From Hyphomicrobiaceae bacterium (GTDB taxonomy: Bacteria; Pseudomonadota; Alphaproteobacteria; Rhizobiales; Hyphomicrobiaceae), in contig JANXWC010000064.1 in NCBI GenBank assembly GCA_025351355.1, positions 62,001 to 126,000 of the forward strand: a stretch of 64,000 nt of DNA, written 5' to 3'. The notes below the pieces were generated by a model. It was not told the DNA's origin. It did no database searches and saw only the letters and a list, made by a program, of their open reading frames with translations. Of the stretch, positions 34,364 to 43,858 are shown in pieces; positions within the stretch are counted from its first letter, which is position 1, and every line of letters begins with the position of its first letter. Made by a program: the position numbers and the translations under genes.

Positions 34364-35599
34364 ATGGACGTTTATCATTTCAAGAATTTCGAAATGCTCG
34401 ACCCGGACGTCGGCGAGTTGCGCGGCGGGCACGAGATGATCGTCGAAGGCGCCAAAATCAAGGAAATCTCGGCCAAGCCGATCAAGGTAGGCAAGGCACA
34501 AGTCGTCGATTGCGGCAAGCGCACGTTGATGCCGGGCCTGATCGACAGCCACGTGCACGTCGTGTTGTCGGAAGTCGTCATCCGCAACATGGAAAGCATT
34601 CCGCTGACGTTGATGACGGCACGCGCCGCCGATCTCATGCGCAAGATGCTCGACCGCGGCTTCACCAGCGTGCGCGACACGGGCGGTGCCGACTGGGGCC
34701 TCAAGGAAGCAACGGACAATTGGCTGCTGCCGGGGCCGCGACTGTTCATCGCCGGCCGTGCCATCGGGCCGACGGGCGGCCACAGCGACGGTCGCCGCCG
34801 CACCGATCAGGGCGCGCGCTGTCATTGCTGCAACGCGCTGTCGTTCTCCATGGGCATCGCGGACGGCGTTTCGGAAGTGCGCCGCGCGGTCCGCGAGGAA
34901 ATGCGCCAGGGCTGCGATCAGGTGAAGATCATGATGTCCGGCGGCGTCGCCTCGCCCTACGATCCGCTCGACAGTCTGCAATTCTCGGTCGAAGAAGTGG
35001 CCGCGGCAGTGGAGGAAGCGCATGCCTTCGGCCGTTACGTCTCAGCGCATGCCTATACGCCCGAAGCCATTACCCGCGCCGCGCATGCCGGCGTGCGCAC
35101 CATCGAGCACGGCAACCTGATCGATGATGCTTCGGCGAAACTGATGGCGGAAAAAGGCATGTTCCTGGTCGCCAACCTCGTCACCTATTTCGAGATGAAG
35201 AAGCGTGCCGCCGAATACGGCATGAATTCCGACATGCTGGCGAAAAACGATCTGGTTATCGACGGCGCGCTGAAGTCGCTGGAGATCTGCAAGCGGCATG
35301 GCGTGCCGGTGGCCTATGGCACGGACCTGCTGGGTCAGTTGCAGGTGGCGCAATCCGAAGAGTTCACCATCCGCGCGCAGGTGCTCGCGCCCATCGATAT
35401 CATTCGCTCGGCGACGACAATCGGCGCGCAGGTGGTGCGCATGGTGGATAAGCTCGGTTGCCTCAAGCCCGGCGCCTTCGCCGACCTGCTGCTCGTCGAC
35501 GGCAATCCGCTCAAAAACCTCAAGCTGCTGCAGGAGGAAGGCAAACACCTGTCAATGATCATGAAGGGCGGCCGCTTCCACAAAAACCGGCTGCAGTGA
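34364..35599 (+). CDS. Amidohydrolase, Xaa-Pro dipeptidase-like, paralog 1
   Basis: Zinc-dependent TIM-barrel amidohydrolase of 411 residues, close to the imidazolonepropionase/prolidase branch. Metal ligands: HxH in DSHVHVV, a Lys in VKIMMSGGV, His in SAHAYTPEAI and EHGNLID, and Asp in YGTDLLG. An unusual Cys cluster, CHCC, occurs near residue 155. GAGGT at 34351-34355 lies eight bases before the ATG at 34364, so that start is chosen over the GTG at 34349. No signal peptide. Substrate is probably a proline-containing or N-acyl peptide. A close paralog starts at 37127. Confidence 0.85.
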   Translation: MDVYHFKNFEMLDPDVGELRGGHEMIVEGAKIKEISAKPIKVGKAQVVDCGKRTLMPGLIDSHVHVVLSEVVIRNMESIPLTLMTARAADLMRKMLDRGFTSVRDTGGADWGLKEATDNWLLPGPRLFIAGRAIGPTGGHSDGRRRTDQGARCHCCNALSFSMGIADGVSEVRRAVREEMRQGCDQVKIMMSGGVASPYDPLDSLQFSVEEVAAAVEEAHAFGRYVSAHAYTPEAITRAAHAGVRTIEHGNLIDDASAKLMAEKGMFLVANLVTYFEMKKRAAEYGMNSDMLAKNDLVIDGALKSLEICKRHGVPVAYGTDLLGQLQVAQSEEFTIRAQVLAPIDIIRSATTIGAQVVRMVDKLGCLKPGAFADLLLVDGNPLKNLKLLQEEGKHLSMIMKGGRFHKNRLQ

Positions 35600-36024
35600 G
35601 GGCGGCGGGCGAGGGTCGGCGCGCGGATGGCGTGCCGGATGCCTAGGAACGCGTCGTGGTGGCCATTTACCAACCGCTCGAAGGGTGCCCTAGCCAAGTC
35701 GTTAGTTAATCGCTGTAGGGAGCTGTTGGAAGGCTTCTTCGCGATTGAGCATGATGAGGTGTAATGCCAGCTGCCCTAGCAACTTATGAGTGAGAATTTC
35801 TGACCGCCGGTATACGTGCGGCGACAACGGTGGGTTGGTCGGGTTCCTACAACGGAGAGTCGTCACCTGATGCGGAGGGCAGTGGCGTCCCGGCTTTCGT
35901 TATTCAGTTGAAAACGGACAGATTTCAGCCAGCTATCGCTCCGCCCGCCCGGCGTACGACAATTGAATGTTAATTTTGCAGTGATATCGACGTGGCCGGC
36001 TCCACACAGTCGGCGGATCGTTCG
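35600..36024. other. Intergenic region, no supported gene
   Basis: About 425 bases between an amidohydrolase and an unknown membrane protein gene. No coding frame, RNA gene or strong hairpin was recognised. It should contain the promoter for the downstream gene. Confidence 0.5.
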
Positions 36025-36942
36025 ATGCAGTCGCGATTTATTTTGAAAATATTTTTCGGGTTCGTATTAGCCGCTGTGTTGGCATTCGGGCCGCCATTGA
36101 CGTTTCTGTCGATACCGGGAGCCGGGTTCTTTTTTCTGCTTCTGCCCCTCTGGAGCATCGGCGCAGTCATTCTGTTGTTTTTCGGGTTCTTGGTTTTCGG
36201 TCGGATTCCCTACGCGATTGGAGTGGCGTTGTTGGCATTCGCCGCGGCCGTATCGCCGATTGGGAAGCTCGGCAAGTCGGCCGTGGGCGTCGTCACTCAG
36301 GCTGTCGATACCAATAAGTTTATAATGCGTGAGTTGAATGAGAAATGCAGAGCCAATATCGACGCCCTGAAGACGGCATCCGCCAAGTACGACCTCATCG
36401 TCTTTGACGATATCGGTATGAATGGAGAGCAAAATTACGATATTACCGACACGGTTGCGGTGTTGACGGGAATGCGCGTGGTCCAAATCAGTCGCATGGG
36501 CCACGAGGGTCTTTTTTTTGCGGCTTGGGAGACGAGGGCCGAGAAGTCTAGTTCGTGTGCCGGGGGGCGCGACAGAACCGAAGTCCGAGTGTCGCCGCGA
36601 GGGTCACAAAGAAAGATTGCGCCGCTGGCCGTCGACATGTGCATAAGTCGGACTAAGATTGCGGACCCGTCGCAAGATCAGACGCCGGCCATCGTTTTCA
36701 AGCGTATACGAAGTGGTGCCATTGGTTGTGATGCCACGGAAGTTGTCGAACGCATGGGGAGCGGCGATGTCGACTTGGGTCGGGTGCATTACGACTCCTA
36801 TCACCACCGCTTTTATCCCGATCTAACCCTGCCCGAGGGTGTACCGAAGGACAATTGGCTGCATGTGCTCCTCACCGAGGTTCTGCAGCAGGATTTCAGC
36901 GACGCTGCACTCAAGTCGCACGCCGCCAATGCGAATAAGTGA
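36025..36942 (+). CDS. Membrane protein of unknown function
   Basis: I do not recognise this 305-residue protein. Residues about 5-90 form roughly three hydrophobic segments (FILKIFFGFVLAAVLAF, FFFLLLPLWSIGAVILLFFG, AIGVALLAFAAAV). The remaining 215 residues are soluble, with DLIVFDDIG and VDLGRVHYDSYHHRFYPDL as distinctive patches. The C-terminal part may be cytoplasmic or periplasmic. Codon use is less GC-rich than in neighbouring genes, which hints at acquisition. No ribosome site decides the start; a GTG at 35992 would add 11 residues. It lies between two paralogous amidohydrolase genes. Confidence 0.55.
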   Translation: MQSRFILKIFFGFVLAAVLAFGPPLTFLSIPGAGFFFLLLPLWSIGAVILLFFGFLVFGRIPYAIGVALLAFAAAVSPIGKLGKSAVGVVTQAVDTNKFIMRELNEKCRANIDALKTASAKYDLIVFDDIGMNGEQNYDITDTVAVLTGMRVVQISRMGHEGLFFAAWETRAEKSSSCAGGRDRTEVRVSPRGSQRKIAPLAVDMCISRTKIADPSQDQTPAIVFKRIRSGAIGCDATEVVERMGSGDVDLGRVHYDSYHHRFYPDLTLPEGVPKDNWLHVLLTEVLQQDFSDAALKSHAANANK

Positions 36943-37126
36943 GGTCTGCAACAGCCGCTGGCGAAAAATGCAGCGGGGCTCCCTCTTCCGGTTCGCATTG
37001 TAGAGCGCGGACGGCGAGTTGGCGTCCGCGCGCCATTTGCCATGCCACCCGTCATCGCGCCCCCACCTTCCCCCGCCCATTTCCTGTGCTAGTCTCGCGC
37101 CGTCACCCAAACAGCGAGCGCGTCGC

Positions 37127-38380
37127 ATGTCTCCATTGGCAACCTCCCCGCAACTCCTTTTCCGAAATTTCGACCTGCTCGAACCGGCGTTCGGCGAGGT
37201 GCGCGGCGACTATCAGTTGCTGGTCGAGGGCGACACGGTCCGGGAGCTGAGCGACAAGCCGATCAAGGCCGGCAAAGCCACCGTCATCGACTGCGGCGGG
37301 CGCACGTTGATGCCGGGCCTCATCGATAGCCACGTGCACGCCATCCACTCCGAGGTCAATGTGCGCTTCATGGAGGCGATGCCGCTGACCTTGATCGCGG
37401 CGCGGGCGGCGACGCGGCTCCGCGCCATGCTCGATCGCGGTTTCACCACGGTGCGCGATACGGGCGGCGCCGACTGGGGCATCAAGACGGCGATCGAAAC
37501 CGGCCATATCGTCGGTCCCCGCCTCTACATCGCCGGGCAGTCCATCGGGCCGACGGGTGGTCATTCGGATTCACGCCGGCGCACCAATCGCGGCGGCGAA
37601 TGCGTGTGCTGCAACGGCCTGCAGTTCAAGTCGGCGGTGGCCGATGGCGTCGACGAAGTCCGCAAATCCGCGCGCGAACAGATGCGGCAAGGCGCTGACC
37701 ACGTCAAGATCATGATGTCCGGCGGCGTCGCCTCGCCTTACGATCCGCTCGACAGCCTCCAATTTTCCGACGGCGAAGTGAGCGCGGCGGTGGAAGAGGC
37801 CACCGCCTTCGGCCGTTACGTCTGCGCGCACGCCTATTCCGCCGAGGCGATCACGCGCGCCGCGCGACTGGGTGTGCGCACCATCGAGCACGGCAACCTG
37901 ATCGACGACGCGTCGGCCAAGGCGATGGCAGCGAAGGGCATGTATCTGGTGGCCAACCTCGTCACCTACTACGCCATGAAGGATCGCGCGGCGCAGTGGG
38001 GCATGACCGGCGAGAGCCTGGCGAAGAACGAGATCGTGCTGGAGGGCGGCTTGAAGTCGCTGGAGATCTGCAAGCGTCACGGCGTTCCCGTCGCCTACGG
38101 CAGCGACCTGCTCGGCGAATTGCATTGGGACCAGTCGAAGGAGTTCGTCATCCGCCAGGAGGTCGTGTCACCCATTGAGATCATCCGCTCGGCAACCACG
38201 ATCGGCGCGGAGGTGCTGCGGATGCCCGGCAAGGTCGGCACATTGCAGCCCGGTGCCTACGCCGACGCCATCCTGATCGATGGCAATCCGCTGAAAGATC
38301 TTGCGCTGCTCGGCGATCAAGGCAAACATCTCTCCTTGATCATGAAAGCCGGCGTGCTGCACAAGAACCGGTTGGGGTGA
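37127..38380 (+). CDS. Amidohydrolase, Xaa-Pro dipeptidase-like, paralog 2
   Basis: Paralog of the enzyme at 34364, with the same metal ligands in the same order (DSHVHAI, VKIMMSGGV, CAHAYSAEAI, EHGNLID, YGSDLLG) and a CVCC cluster in place of CHCC. 417 residues. The frame is open from 37019, but the first matching part begins at the ATG at 37127. The two copies share most of their length, so a local duplication with divergence is likely, the unknown membrane protein gene lying between them. Confidence 0.85.
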   Translation: MSPLATSPQLLFRNFDLLEPAFGEVRGDYQLLVEGDTVRELSDKPIKAGKATVIDCGGRTLMPGLIDSHVHAIHSEVNVRFMEAMPLTLIAARAATRLRAMLDRGFTTVRDTGGADWGIKTAIETGHIVGPRLYIAGQSIGPTGGHSDSRRRTNRGGECVCCNGLQFKSAVADGVDEVRKSAREQMRQGADHVKIMMSGGVASPYDPLDSLQFSDGEVSAAVEEATAFGRYVCAHAYSAEAITRAARLGVRTIEHGNLIDDASAKAMAAKGMYLVANLVTYYAMKDRAAQWGMTGESLAKNEIVLEGGLKSLEICKRHGVPVAYGSDLLGELHWDQSKEFVIRQEVVSPIEIIRSATTIGAEVLRMPGKVGTLQPGAYADAILIDGNPLKDLALLGDQGKHLSLIMKAGVLHKNRLG

Positions 38381-38440
38381 TTTCGGATCACTGCGTTGAC
38401 AGGCGGGTCACAAGTTTGCGCATCAACCCAAGTCTCCCAC

Positions 38441-38590
38441 CAATGTCATCCTGGGCCTTGTGCCCAGGACCCAGCCATCCGCAGGCTCGAATGCGGAGTT
38501 ATCGGGTGCTGGTTCAGACGACACGGGCCTACTCTTCCGAGCGGATGCGTGGCGACATGGGTCGTGGGCACAAGGCCCAGGATGACAATG
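38441..38590. repeat. Paired inverted repeat, BIME/REP-like element
   Basis: Bases 38441-38473 and 38558-38590 are inverted 33-nt copies that match at 31 positions, separated by 84 bases. The sequence (GTCATCCTGGGCCTTGTG and onwards) looks like a dispersed rhizobial palindromic repeat. The right copy ends about 95 bases before the permease start. Confidence 0.7.
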
Positions 38591-38684
38591 TTGGGTGGAT
38601 TGCGTCACACATTCATACTGGCGACGTCGGTCACTCGCGGGTGTTCCATTGACCACCGCGTCGGCCTGGACCTCATCGCGCCGC

Positions 38685-39479
38685 ATGGGCCGATTGGCGC
38701 TCCGCGCGGCCGCCGGCATCTCACTTGCTTACATTCTGCTGCCGATGGTGTTCGTTGTCTGGCTGGCGTTTTTCGCGCAGGAAATTCCGTCGTTCCCGCC
38801 CGAGGGCTATTCGTTTCAATGGTTTCTCGCGGTGCCGGGTAACGATCGTTTCGTGCAAGGGTTCCTGCTCAGCCTGCAAGTCGCCATCGTTGCCGCGCTG
38901 ATCGGTCTCGGCCTCGGTATTCCCGCGGCGTTGTGCCTGGTTCGTTCGCGTTTTAAAGGCCGCGAAGCCGTCAACAATCTGCTGCTGTTGCCGTTGATAG
39001 TGCCGGGAATCGTGTTGGGGATCGCGCTCTACGTGTTCCATGTCGAAACAGAAATTGCGACGGGCTGGCCCATCCTTGGTTCGCTCGGCGGATTGATTGC
39101 CGGCCACGTGTTGATCGCCATTCCGTGGACCGTGCGTCTGATCACTGCCAGTCTCACCAATATGGACCGTGCCGTGGAGGAAGCCGCCCAAAGTCTCGGC
39201 GCCAACCGCCTCACAACGTTTCGCCGCATCACCTTGCCGGCGATCTTGCCGGGCATCGTTGCCGCCGCGCTGTTCAGCTTCATCGCTTCGTTCGGCAATC
39301 TGGAAATGAGTTTGTTCCTCGTCGGCCCCGGCCGCACGACGCTGCCGATCGCCATCCTGCAATACCTGGAATGGAAGATCGATCCGACCATTGCGGCGGT
39401 ATCCGTGCTGCAGATCCTGTTTATCGGCGCGGCCATGCTGGTCACCAACCGCTTCGTCAACATCGGCCGGGTGGTGTAA
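38685..39479 (+). CDS. Pot-type ABC importer permease (PotC type)
   Basis: Permease of 264 residues, six helices, coupling loop AVEEAAQSLGANRLTTFRRITLP. The start is uncertain: an upstream TTG at 38649 would add 12 residues, and no clear ribosome site precedes either. The ATG at 38685 is used since the product then starts just before the first helix. First gene of a potC-potA-potD-potB order; only two bases separate it from the ATPase start. Confidence 0.85.
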   Translation: MGRLALRAAAGISLAYILLPMVFVVWLAFFAQEIPSFPPEGYSFQWFLAVPGNDRFVQGFLLSLQVAIVAALIGLGLGIPAALCLVRSRFKGREAVNNLLLLPLIVPGIVLGIALYVFHVETEIATGWPILGSLGGLIAGHVLIAIPWTVRLITASLTNMDRAVEEAAQSLGANRLTTFRRITLPAILPGIVAAALFSFIASFGNLEMSLFLVGPGRTTLPIAILQYLEWKIDPTIAAVSVLQILFIGAAMLVTNRFVNIGRVV

Positions 39480-39481
39480 CG

Positions 39482-40534
39482 ATGGCGCGGCTGCAGTTGT
39501 CTAACATTACCAAGCGTTACGGCGACCTCAAAGCCGCCGACGATGTGTCGCTGGATGTCGTCGACGGTGAGTTTCTGGTGCTGCTCGGCCCGTCCGGCTG
39601 CGGCAAAACCACCACGTTGCGCATCGTCGCAGGCTTTATCGAACCGACCGCCGGCAGCGTCCGCCTCGGCGAGCGCGACATCACGACCTTGCCGCCCTGG
39701 AAACGCAACGCCGGCCTGGTGTTCCAGAGCTACGCGCTGTTCCCGCACATGACGGTAAGCGAGAACGTCGCCTTCGGCCTGGAGATGCGCAAGACGCCGA
39801 AAGCCGAAATTGTCCCGCAGGTCATCGAGGCCTTGCGCCTCGTGCGTCTCGATCATCTCGGTGACCGCCTGCCGCGTCAGCTGTCGGGTGGGCAGCAGCA
39901 GCGCGTGGCGCTGGCGCGGGCGCTGGCCATTCGGCCTGACGTGCTGTTGCTGGATGAACCGTTGTCCAATTTGGATGCCAAACTGCGCCAGGATGTGCGC
40001 GTCGAGATCCGCGAATTGCAACGCAAGTTGGGCCTGACCACCGTCATGGTCACGCATGATCAGGAGGAGGCGCTGACCATGGCCGATCGTCTCGTCGTGA
40101 TGAGCGAAGGACGCATCCGCCAGATCGGCACGCAGCAGGATCTCTACGAGCGCCCCGCCGATCGGTTCGTCGCCGATTTCGTCGGCCGCTCCACCTTCGT
40201 CGAGGGCCGCTTGGACGGAGAAGGACGCTTTGTATCGGCGGGCGAGTTGGTTGTTGCCTGCGACGGCAGTGGTCGTGCCCCAGCCACAATCGCCTTGCGT
40301 CCAGAACGGCTGGTGCTGCTGCCGCCTGCGTCACCGGCCATGGACAACACCTTCCCCGGCGTGGTGGAATTCATTTCCTATCTTGGATCGCAGGTGGACC
40401 TGCATGTTCGCCTCTCGCCGAAAGAACGTGTCATCGTGCAGATCCAGAACCGTCCGGAACAGCCGTTGCCCGTCATCGGCGACGCAGTCCGCGTTGGTTG
40501 GAGCAGGTCGACGGGAAGGCTTTTTTTAACATGA
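39482..40534 (+). CDS. Pot-type ABC importer ATPase (PotA type)
   Basis: ATPase of 350 residues. Walker A GPSGCGKTT, Q-loop LVFQSYALFPHMTV, signature LSGGQQQRVALARAL, Walker [17 protein letters not shown], switch VTHDQEE, then a TOBE domain (about 280-345). The frame is open upstream inside the permease gene, but homology starts at the ATG at 39482. Partners are the flanking permeases and the binding protein. Confidence 0.93.
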   Translation: MARLQLSNITKRYGDLKAADDVSLDVVDGEFLVLLGPSGCGKTTTLRIVAGFIEPTAGSVRLGERDITTLPPWKRNAGLVFQSYALFPHMTVSENVAFGLEMRKTPKAEIVPQVIEALRLVRLDHLGDRLPRQLSGGQQQRVALARALAIRPDVLLLDEPLSNLDAKLRQDVRVEIRELQRKLGLTTVMVTHDQEEALTMADRLVVMSEGRIRQIGTQQDLYERPADRFVADFVGRSTFVEGRLDGEGRFVSAGELVVACDGSGRAPATIALRPERLVLLPPASPAMDNTFPGVVEFISYLGSQVDLHVRLSPKERVIVQIQNRPEQPLPVIGDAVRVGWSRSTGRLFLT

Positions 40535-40594
40535 TCTCGAGTCAGTCATCGCGTTCTGAGCAATGAGCCATCTACCGCCCTGGAGGAGATTCCT

Positions 40595-41653
40595 ATGAAC
40601 AATGTGACTAAGGTTCGGTCAAATTCACGCCGCTCGATCTTGAAAGGCGCCTCAGCGCTTGCCGGTGCTGCCGCACTCCCCCATATCGCATCCGCACAAG
40701 CAAAGGGCCGCATCGTCGTCGGCACCTGGGGGGGCGATTATGCGCGCCTGCTCAACAAGAACATCGATGTGCCGCTGCTGATCAAGGACGGCTGGGAAGT
40801 TGTGCAGGACCAAGCCGGCGACCCCGAGCGGCGATCCAAAATGCTCGCCGAACAGCGCCTGCCGCGGGGGACGTCCGACGTGCAGGGGCTCTCCGCGCTG
40901 AACATGTTTCAGATGCACGATGCCGGCACAGTCCTGCCCATCGACTACGGCAAGTTGAAAAATGCCGGCAATCTCTTGCCGACCATGAAATACCCTTACG
41001 GTGTCGGTCACATCTATTCCGGCAAGGTCGGCGTCTACAATCCCAAGCTGATCCCCACCGCGCCCGCGAGCTACAAGGACGTGTTCGATCCCAAGCACGG
41101 CAACAAGCTCGGCATCATCGATATTCAGTATCAGTACACGATGGTCTGCGCCGCCCTCGCCACCGGCGGCAAGGTCACCGATATCGAGGCCGGCAAGAAG
41201 CTGCTGCTGGAATGCAAGAAGGCCGGCATGCGCATCTACCCGACCAACGAGGCCTTCGCGCAGGGCCTAAAATCGGAAGAGTTCGGCATCGGCGTGATGT
41301 GGAAAGCACGCGTCGTGCAGTGGCAGAACGCTGGTATCAATGTTCAGGCCATCGCGCCCACTGAGGGCACACTGGCTTACATCTCCGGCTTCGTCATTCC
41401 CAAGAATGCACCGAACAAGGATGGCGCCTACGCGTATATCGACGCGATGCTTGAAAAGTCCGCGCAGGAAGCCTTCGCCGTCGACATGGGCTACAATCCC
41501 ACGATCACCACAGCGACGGTCGCACCCGATCTCAACAAACGCATCGGCTTCACGCCGGAAGAGATCAAGAAACTCGTCGATCTCGACTATGACTTCATGA
41601 ACAAGAACGACGTCGCGTTCAAGGATTGGTGGGACAAGGTACTGAAGAGCTGA
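40595..41653 (+). CDS. Pot-type ABC importer binding protein (PotD type)
   Basis: Exported binding protein of 352 residues. The signal has SRRSILKGASALAGAAAL, a Tat-like pair, cleaved near ASAQ. The mature sequence has GRIVVGTWGGDYARLL and later GVMWKARVVQW, both typical of the spermidine/putrescine and opine-type binding proteins. GGAGGAGA sits 8 bases before the ATG. Which ligand it binds is unknown. Two permeases and an ATPase surround it. Confidence 0.9.
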   Translation: MNNVTKVRSNSRRSILKGASALAGAAALPHIASAQAKGRIVVGTWGGDYARLLNKNIDVPLLIKDGWEVVQDQAGDPERRSKMLAEQRLPRGTSDVQGLSALNMFQMHDAGTVLPIDYGKLKNAGNLLPTMKYPYGVGHIYSGKVGVYNPKLIPTAPASYKDVFDPKHGNKLGIIDIQYQYTMVCAALATGGKVTDIEAGKKLLLECKKAGMRIYPTNEAFAQGLKSEEFGIGVMWKARVVQWQNAGINVQAIAPTEGTLAYISGFVIPKNAPNKDGAYAYIDAMLEKSAQEAFAVDMGYNPTITTATVAPDLNKRIGFTPEEIKKLVDLDYDFMNKNDVAFKDWWDKVLKS

Positions 41654-41695
41654 ACTGTGTTTGGTGTGGGAGCCCCGAAGAGATAGCACAGAGAC

Positions 41696-42583
41696 ATGTC
41701 CCAAGCAGGCCACCCGGCACATACCCAAACCGAGGAGAGCAACACCTCGCTGTTGTCCGCGTCGACCTTGATCGGGCCGGCGACGGTGTTTGTCGCCGCC
41801 GGTCTGCTGCTGCCGCTGGCCATCTTATTCCGCTACAGCTTCAATCGGTTCGAACCGCGCCGGATGATGGTCGACGCGTTCTCGTTGGAGAACTACGTCA
41901 AGTTCTTCGCCGATCCCTATTACACCGCGGTGCTGGCGACGACGTTGCGTGTGGCCGCCACCTGTACGATCGCCTGCTTGCTGCTCGGGTTGCCGCTGGC
42001 CTACGTGCTGGCGCGCACGCAATCGCGATTCAAGAATGTGCTTATCATGCTGGTTGTCCTGCCGCTGTTCGTCGGCAACGCCGTGCGCGCCGCCGGCTGG
42101 ATGACGCTGTTCGGCTCGAAGGGCTTTCTCAACGTCACCTTGGCACAGCTCGGCGTGATCACCGAGCCGCTCGAGATCATGTATACGGAGGGCGCGGTGA
42201 TCGCCGGGATCATCGCCGTCAATCTGCCTTACATGGTGCTGACGTTGCAGAGCGTCATCGAGGGCATCAATCGCAATGTCGAAGAAGCCGCCTTCAGTCT
42301 CGGTGCGGGACCGCTGACCATGTTCCGCCGCGTGCTGTTGCCTTTGGCCTTGCCCGGCTTGCTCGCCGGCACCATTCTCACATTCATCCTTGGCATGAAC
42401 GCCTACGCTACGCCGGTCTTGCTCGGCGGCCCGAAGTTCAAGATGATGGGGCCGCTGGTCTATGGGCAATTCCAGCTGAATAACTGGCCATTCGGTGCAT
42501 CCGCAGCTTTCGTTCTTATGAGCGCCACGTTGGTCCTGACGGCCACCGCGAATATTCTCATCCAGCGGCGCCTTCGGCGCTGA
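41696..42583 (+). CDS. Pot-type ABC importer permease (PotB type)
   Basis: Permease of 295 residues with six helices and the coupling loop NVEEAAFSLGAGPLTMFRRVLLP. It completes the importer, and an M24 peptidase gene follows after 19 bases. Confidence 0.9.
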   Translation: MSQAGHPAHTQTEESNTSLLSASTLIGPATVFVAAGLLLPLAILFRYSFNRFEPRRMMVDAFSLENYVKFFADPYYTAVLATTLRVAATCTIACLLLGLPLAYVLARTQSRFKNVLIMLVVLPLFVGNAVRAAGWMTLFGSKGFLNVTLAQLGVITEPLEIMYTEGAVIAGIIAVNLPYMVLTLQSVIEGINRNVEEAAFSLGAGPLTMFRRVLLPLALPGLLAGTILTFILGMNAYATPVLLGGPKFKMMGPLVYGQFQLNNWPFGASAAFVLMSATLVLTATANILIQRRLRR

Positions 42584-42602
42584 CGTTGCAAGCGAGGCAA
42601 GC

Positions 42603-43820
42603 ATGACTATTGGTGTTGGCGGCTCGACGGCGGAAGCCGAACTCGCGGGCTTCAAAAGCATGCGCGGCGACGTTCCGCCGATCGGTGTCGAAGAGCGCCT
42701 GCAACGCATTGCGCGCGCCCAAGCGATCATGCGCGAGAAGGGCATCGACGCGCTCTATCTCGATGTCTCCTCGTCGATGACGTATTTTACCGGGCTCAAA
42801 TTTCGTCGAACCGAGCGCATGCATTCAGCCGTCCTGCCGGCCAAGGGCGACATTGTCTATGTCTCACCGGCCTTCGAGGTTGAAAAACTCAAGACGATGC
42901 TTGCATTCGGCGACAAGATCGCCGTCTGGGAGGAGGATGAAGACCCGACCGCCACCGTCACCGAGACGGTGCGGAAACTCGGCTACCCCCGCGGCACTAT
43001 TGCCGTCGATGAGGCGACGCCGTTCTTCACGTTCGACGGTCTGCGCCGCGCCGGCAACGCTTACACTTTCATCAACTCGATCGACGTGACAGCGGGGTGC
43101 CGCATGATCAAGTCCCAGCACGAAATCGCGCTGATGCAGACGGCGAAAAACATCACGCTTGAGGCGCACAAGGCTGCCGCCCGCATCATGCGCGAGGGCA
43201 TCACGACGACCGAAGTGCAGGCATTCATAACAGCCGCGCATCGCAAGCTGGGCTCGGAGGGCGATCCGCCGTTCAACGCTGTGCTGTTCGGTGAAGCCAC
43301 CGCCTATCCGCATGGCGTGCCGTATTCGCAGACGTTAAAGCACGGCGACATGATCCTGATCGACACCGGCGCTCCCGTCGACGGTTATCTCTCCGATATC
43401 ACACGTTCGTATGTGTTCGGTCAGCCCACCCAGCGGCAGCGCGATGTGTGGAACCTGGAAAAGTCCGCGCAGGCCGCTGGTTTCGCCGCCGCCAAACCCG
43501 GCAATAGATGTGAAGATATCGATATTGCGGCGCGTGGCGTCATCAATGGTGCGGGCTTCGGGCCGGGTTACGCTACGCCCGGTTTGCCGCATCGGACCGG
43601 TCACGGCATCGGCCTTGATGTGCACGAATGGCCCTATCTGGTGAAGGGTGACAAGACCGTGCTCAGGCCCGGCATGACATTTTCCAACGAGCCGACTATC
43701 TGCATCTACGGTGAGTTCGGCGTGCGTCTCGAGGACCACATGATCATCACGGACACTGGTGCCCGTTGGTTCACCGAGCCCGCCCATTCCGTCGACGATC
43801 CATTCGGCTATGAAAAATAA
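42603..43820 (+). CDS. M24 family metallopeptidase (Xaa-Pro aminopeptidase-like)
   Basis: Pita-bread fold peptidase of 405 residues. An N-terminal creatinase-like domain (about 1-165) precedes the catalytic domain, where the metal ligands are visible: IDTGAPVDGYLSDITRS (two Asp), GLPHRTGHGIGLDVHE (His), FSNEPTICIYGEFG (Glu) and RLEDHMII (Glu). It probably cleaves X-Pro or creatine-like bonds. Last gene of the Pot-type operon, so it likely acts on the imported compound. It is convergent with the Mrp gene. Confidence 0.88.
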   Translation: MTIGVGGSTAEAELAGFKSMRGDVPPIGVEERLQRIARAQAIMREKGIDALYLDVSSSMTYFTGLKFRRTERMHSAVLPAKGDIVYVSPAFEVEKLKTMLAFGDKIAVWEEDEDPTATVTETVRKLGYPRGTIAVDEATPFFTFDGLRRAGNAYTFINSIDVTAGCRMIKSQHEIALMQTAKNITLEAHKAAARIMREGITTTEVQAFITAAHRKLGSEGDPPFNAVLFGEATAYPHGVPYSQTLKHGDMILIDTGAPVDGYLSDITRSYVFGQPTQRQRDVWNLEKSAQAAGFAAAKPGNRCEDIDIAARGVINGAGFGPGYATPGLPHRTGHGIGLDVHEWPYLVKGDKTVLRPGMTFSNEPTICIYGEFGVRLEDHMIITDTGARWFTEPAHSVDDPFGYEK

Positions 43821-43858
43821 CGGCTGGGGATATTCGGCTGCGGGGAACGCGAGACGCT

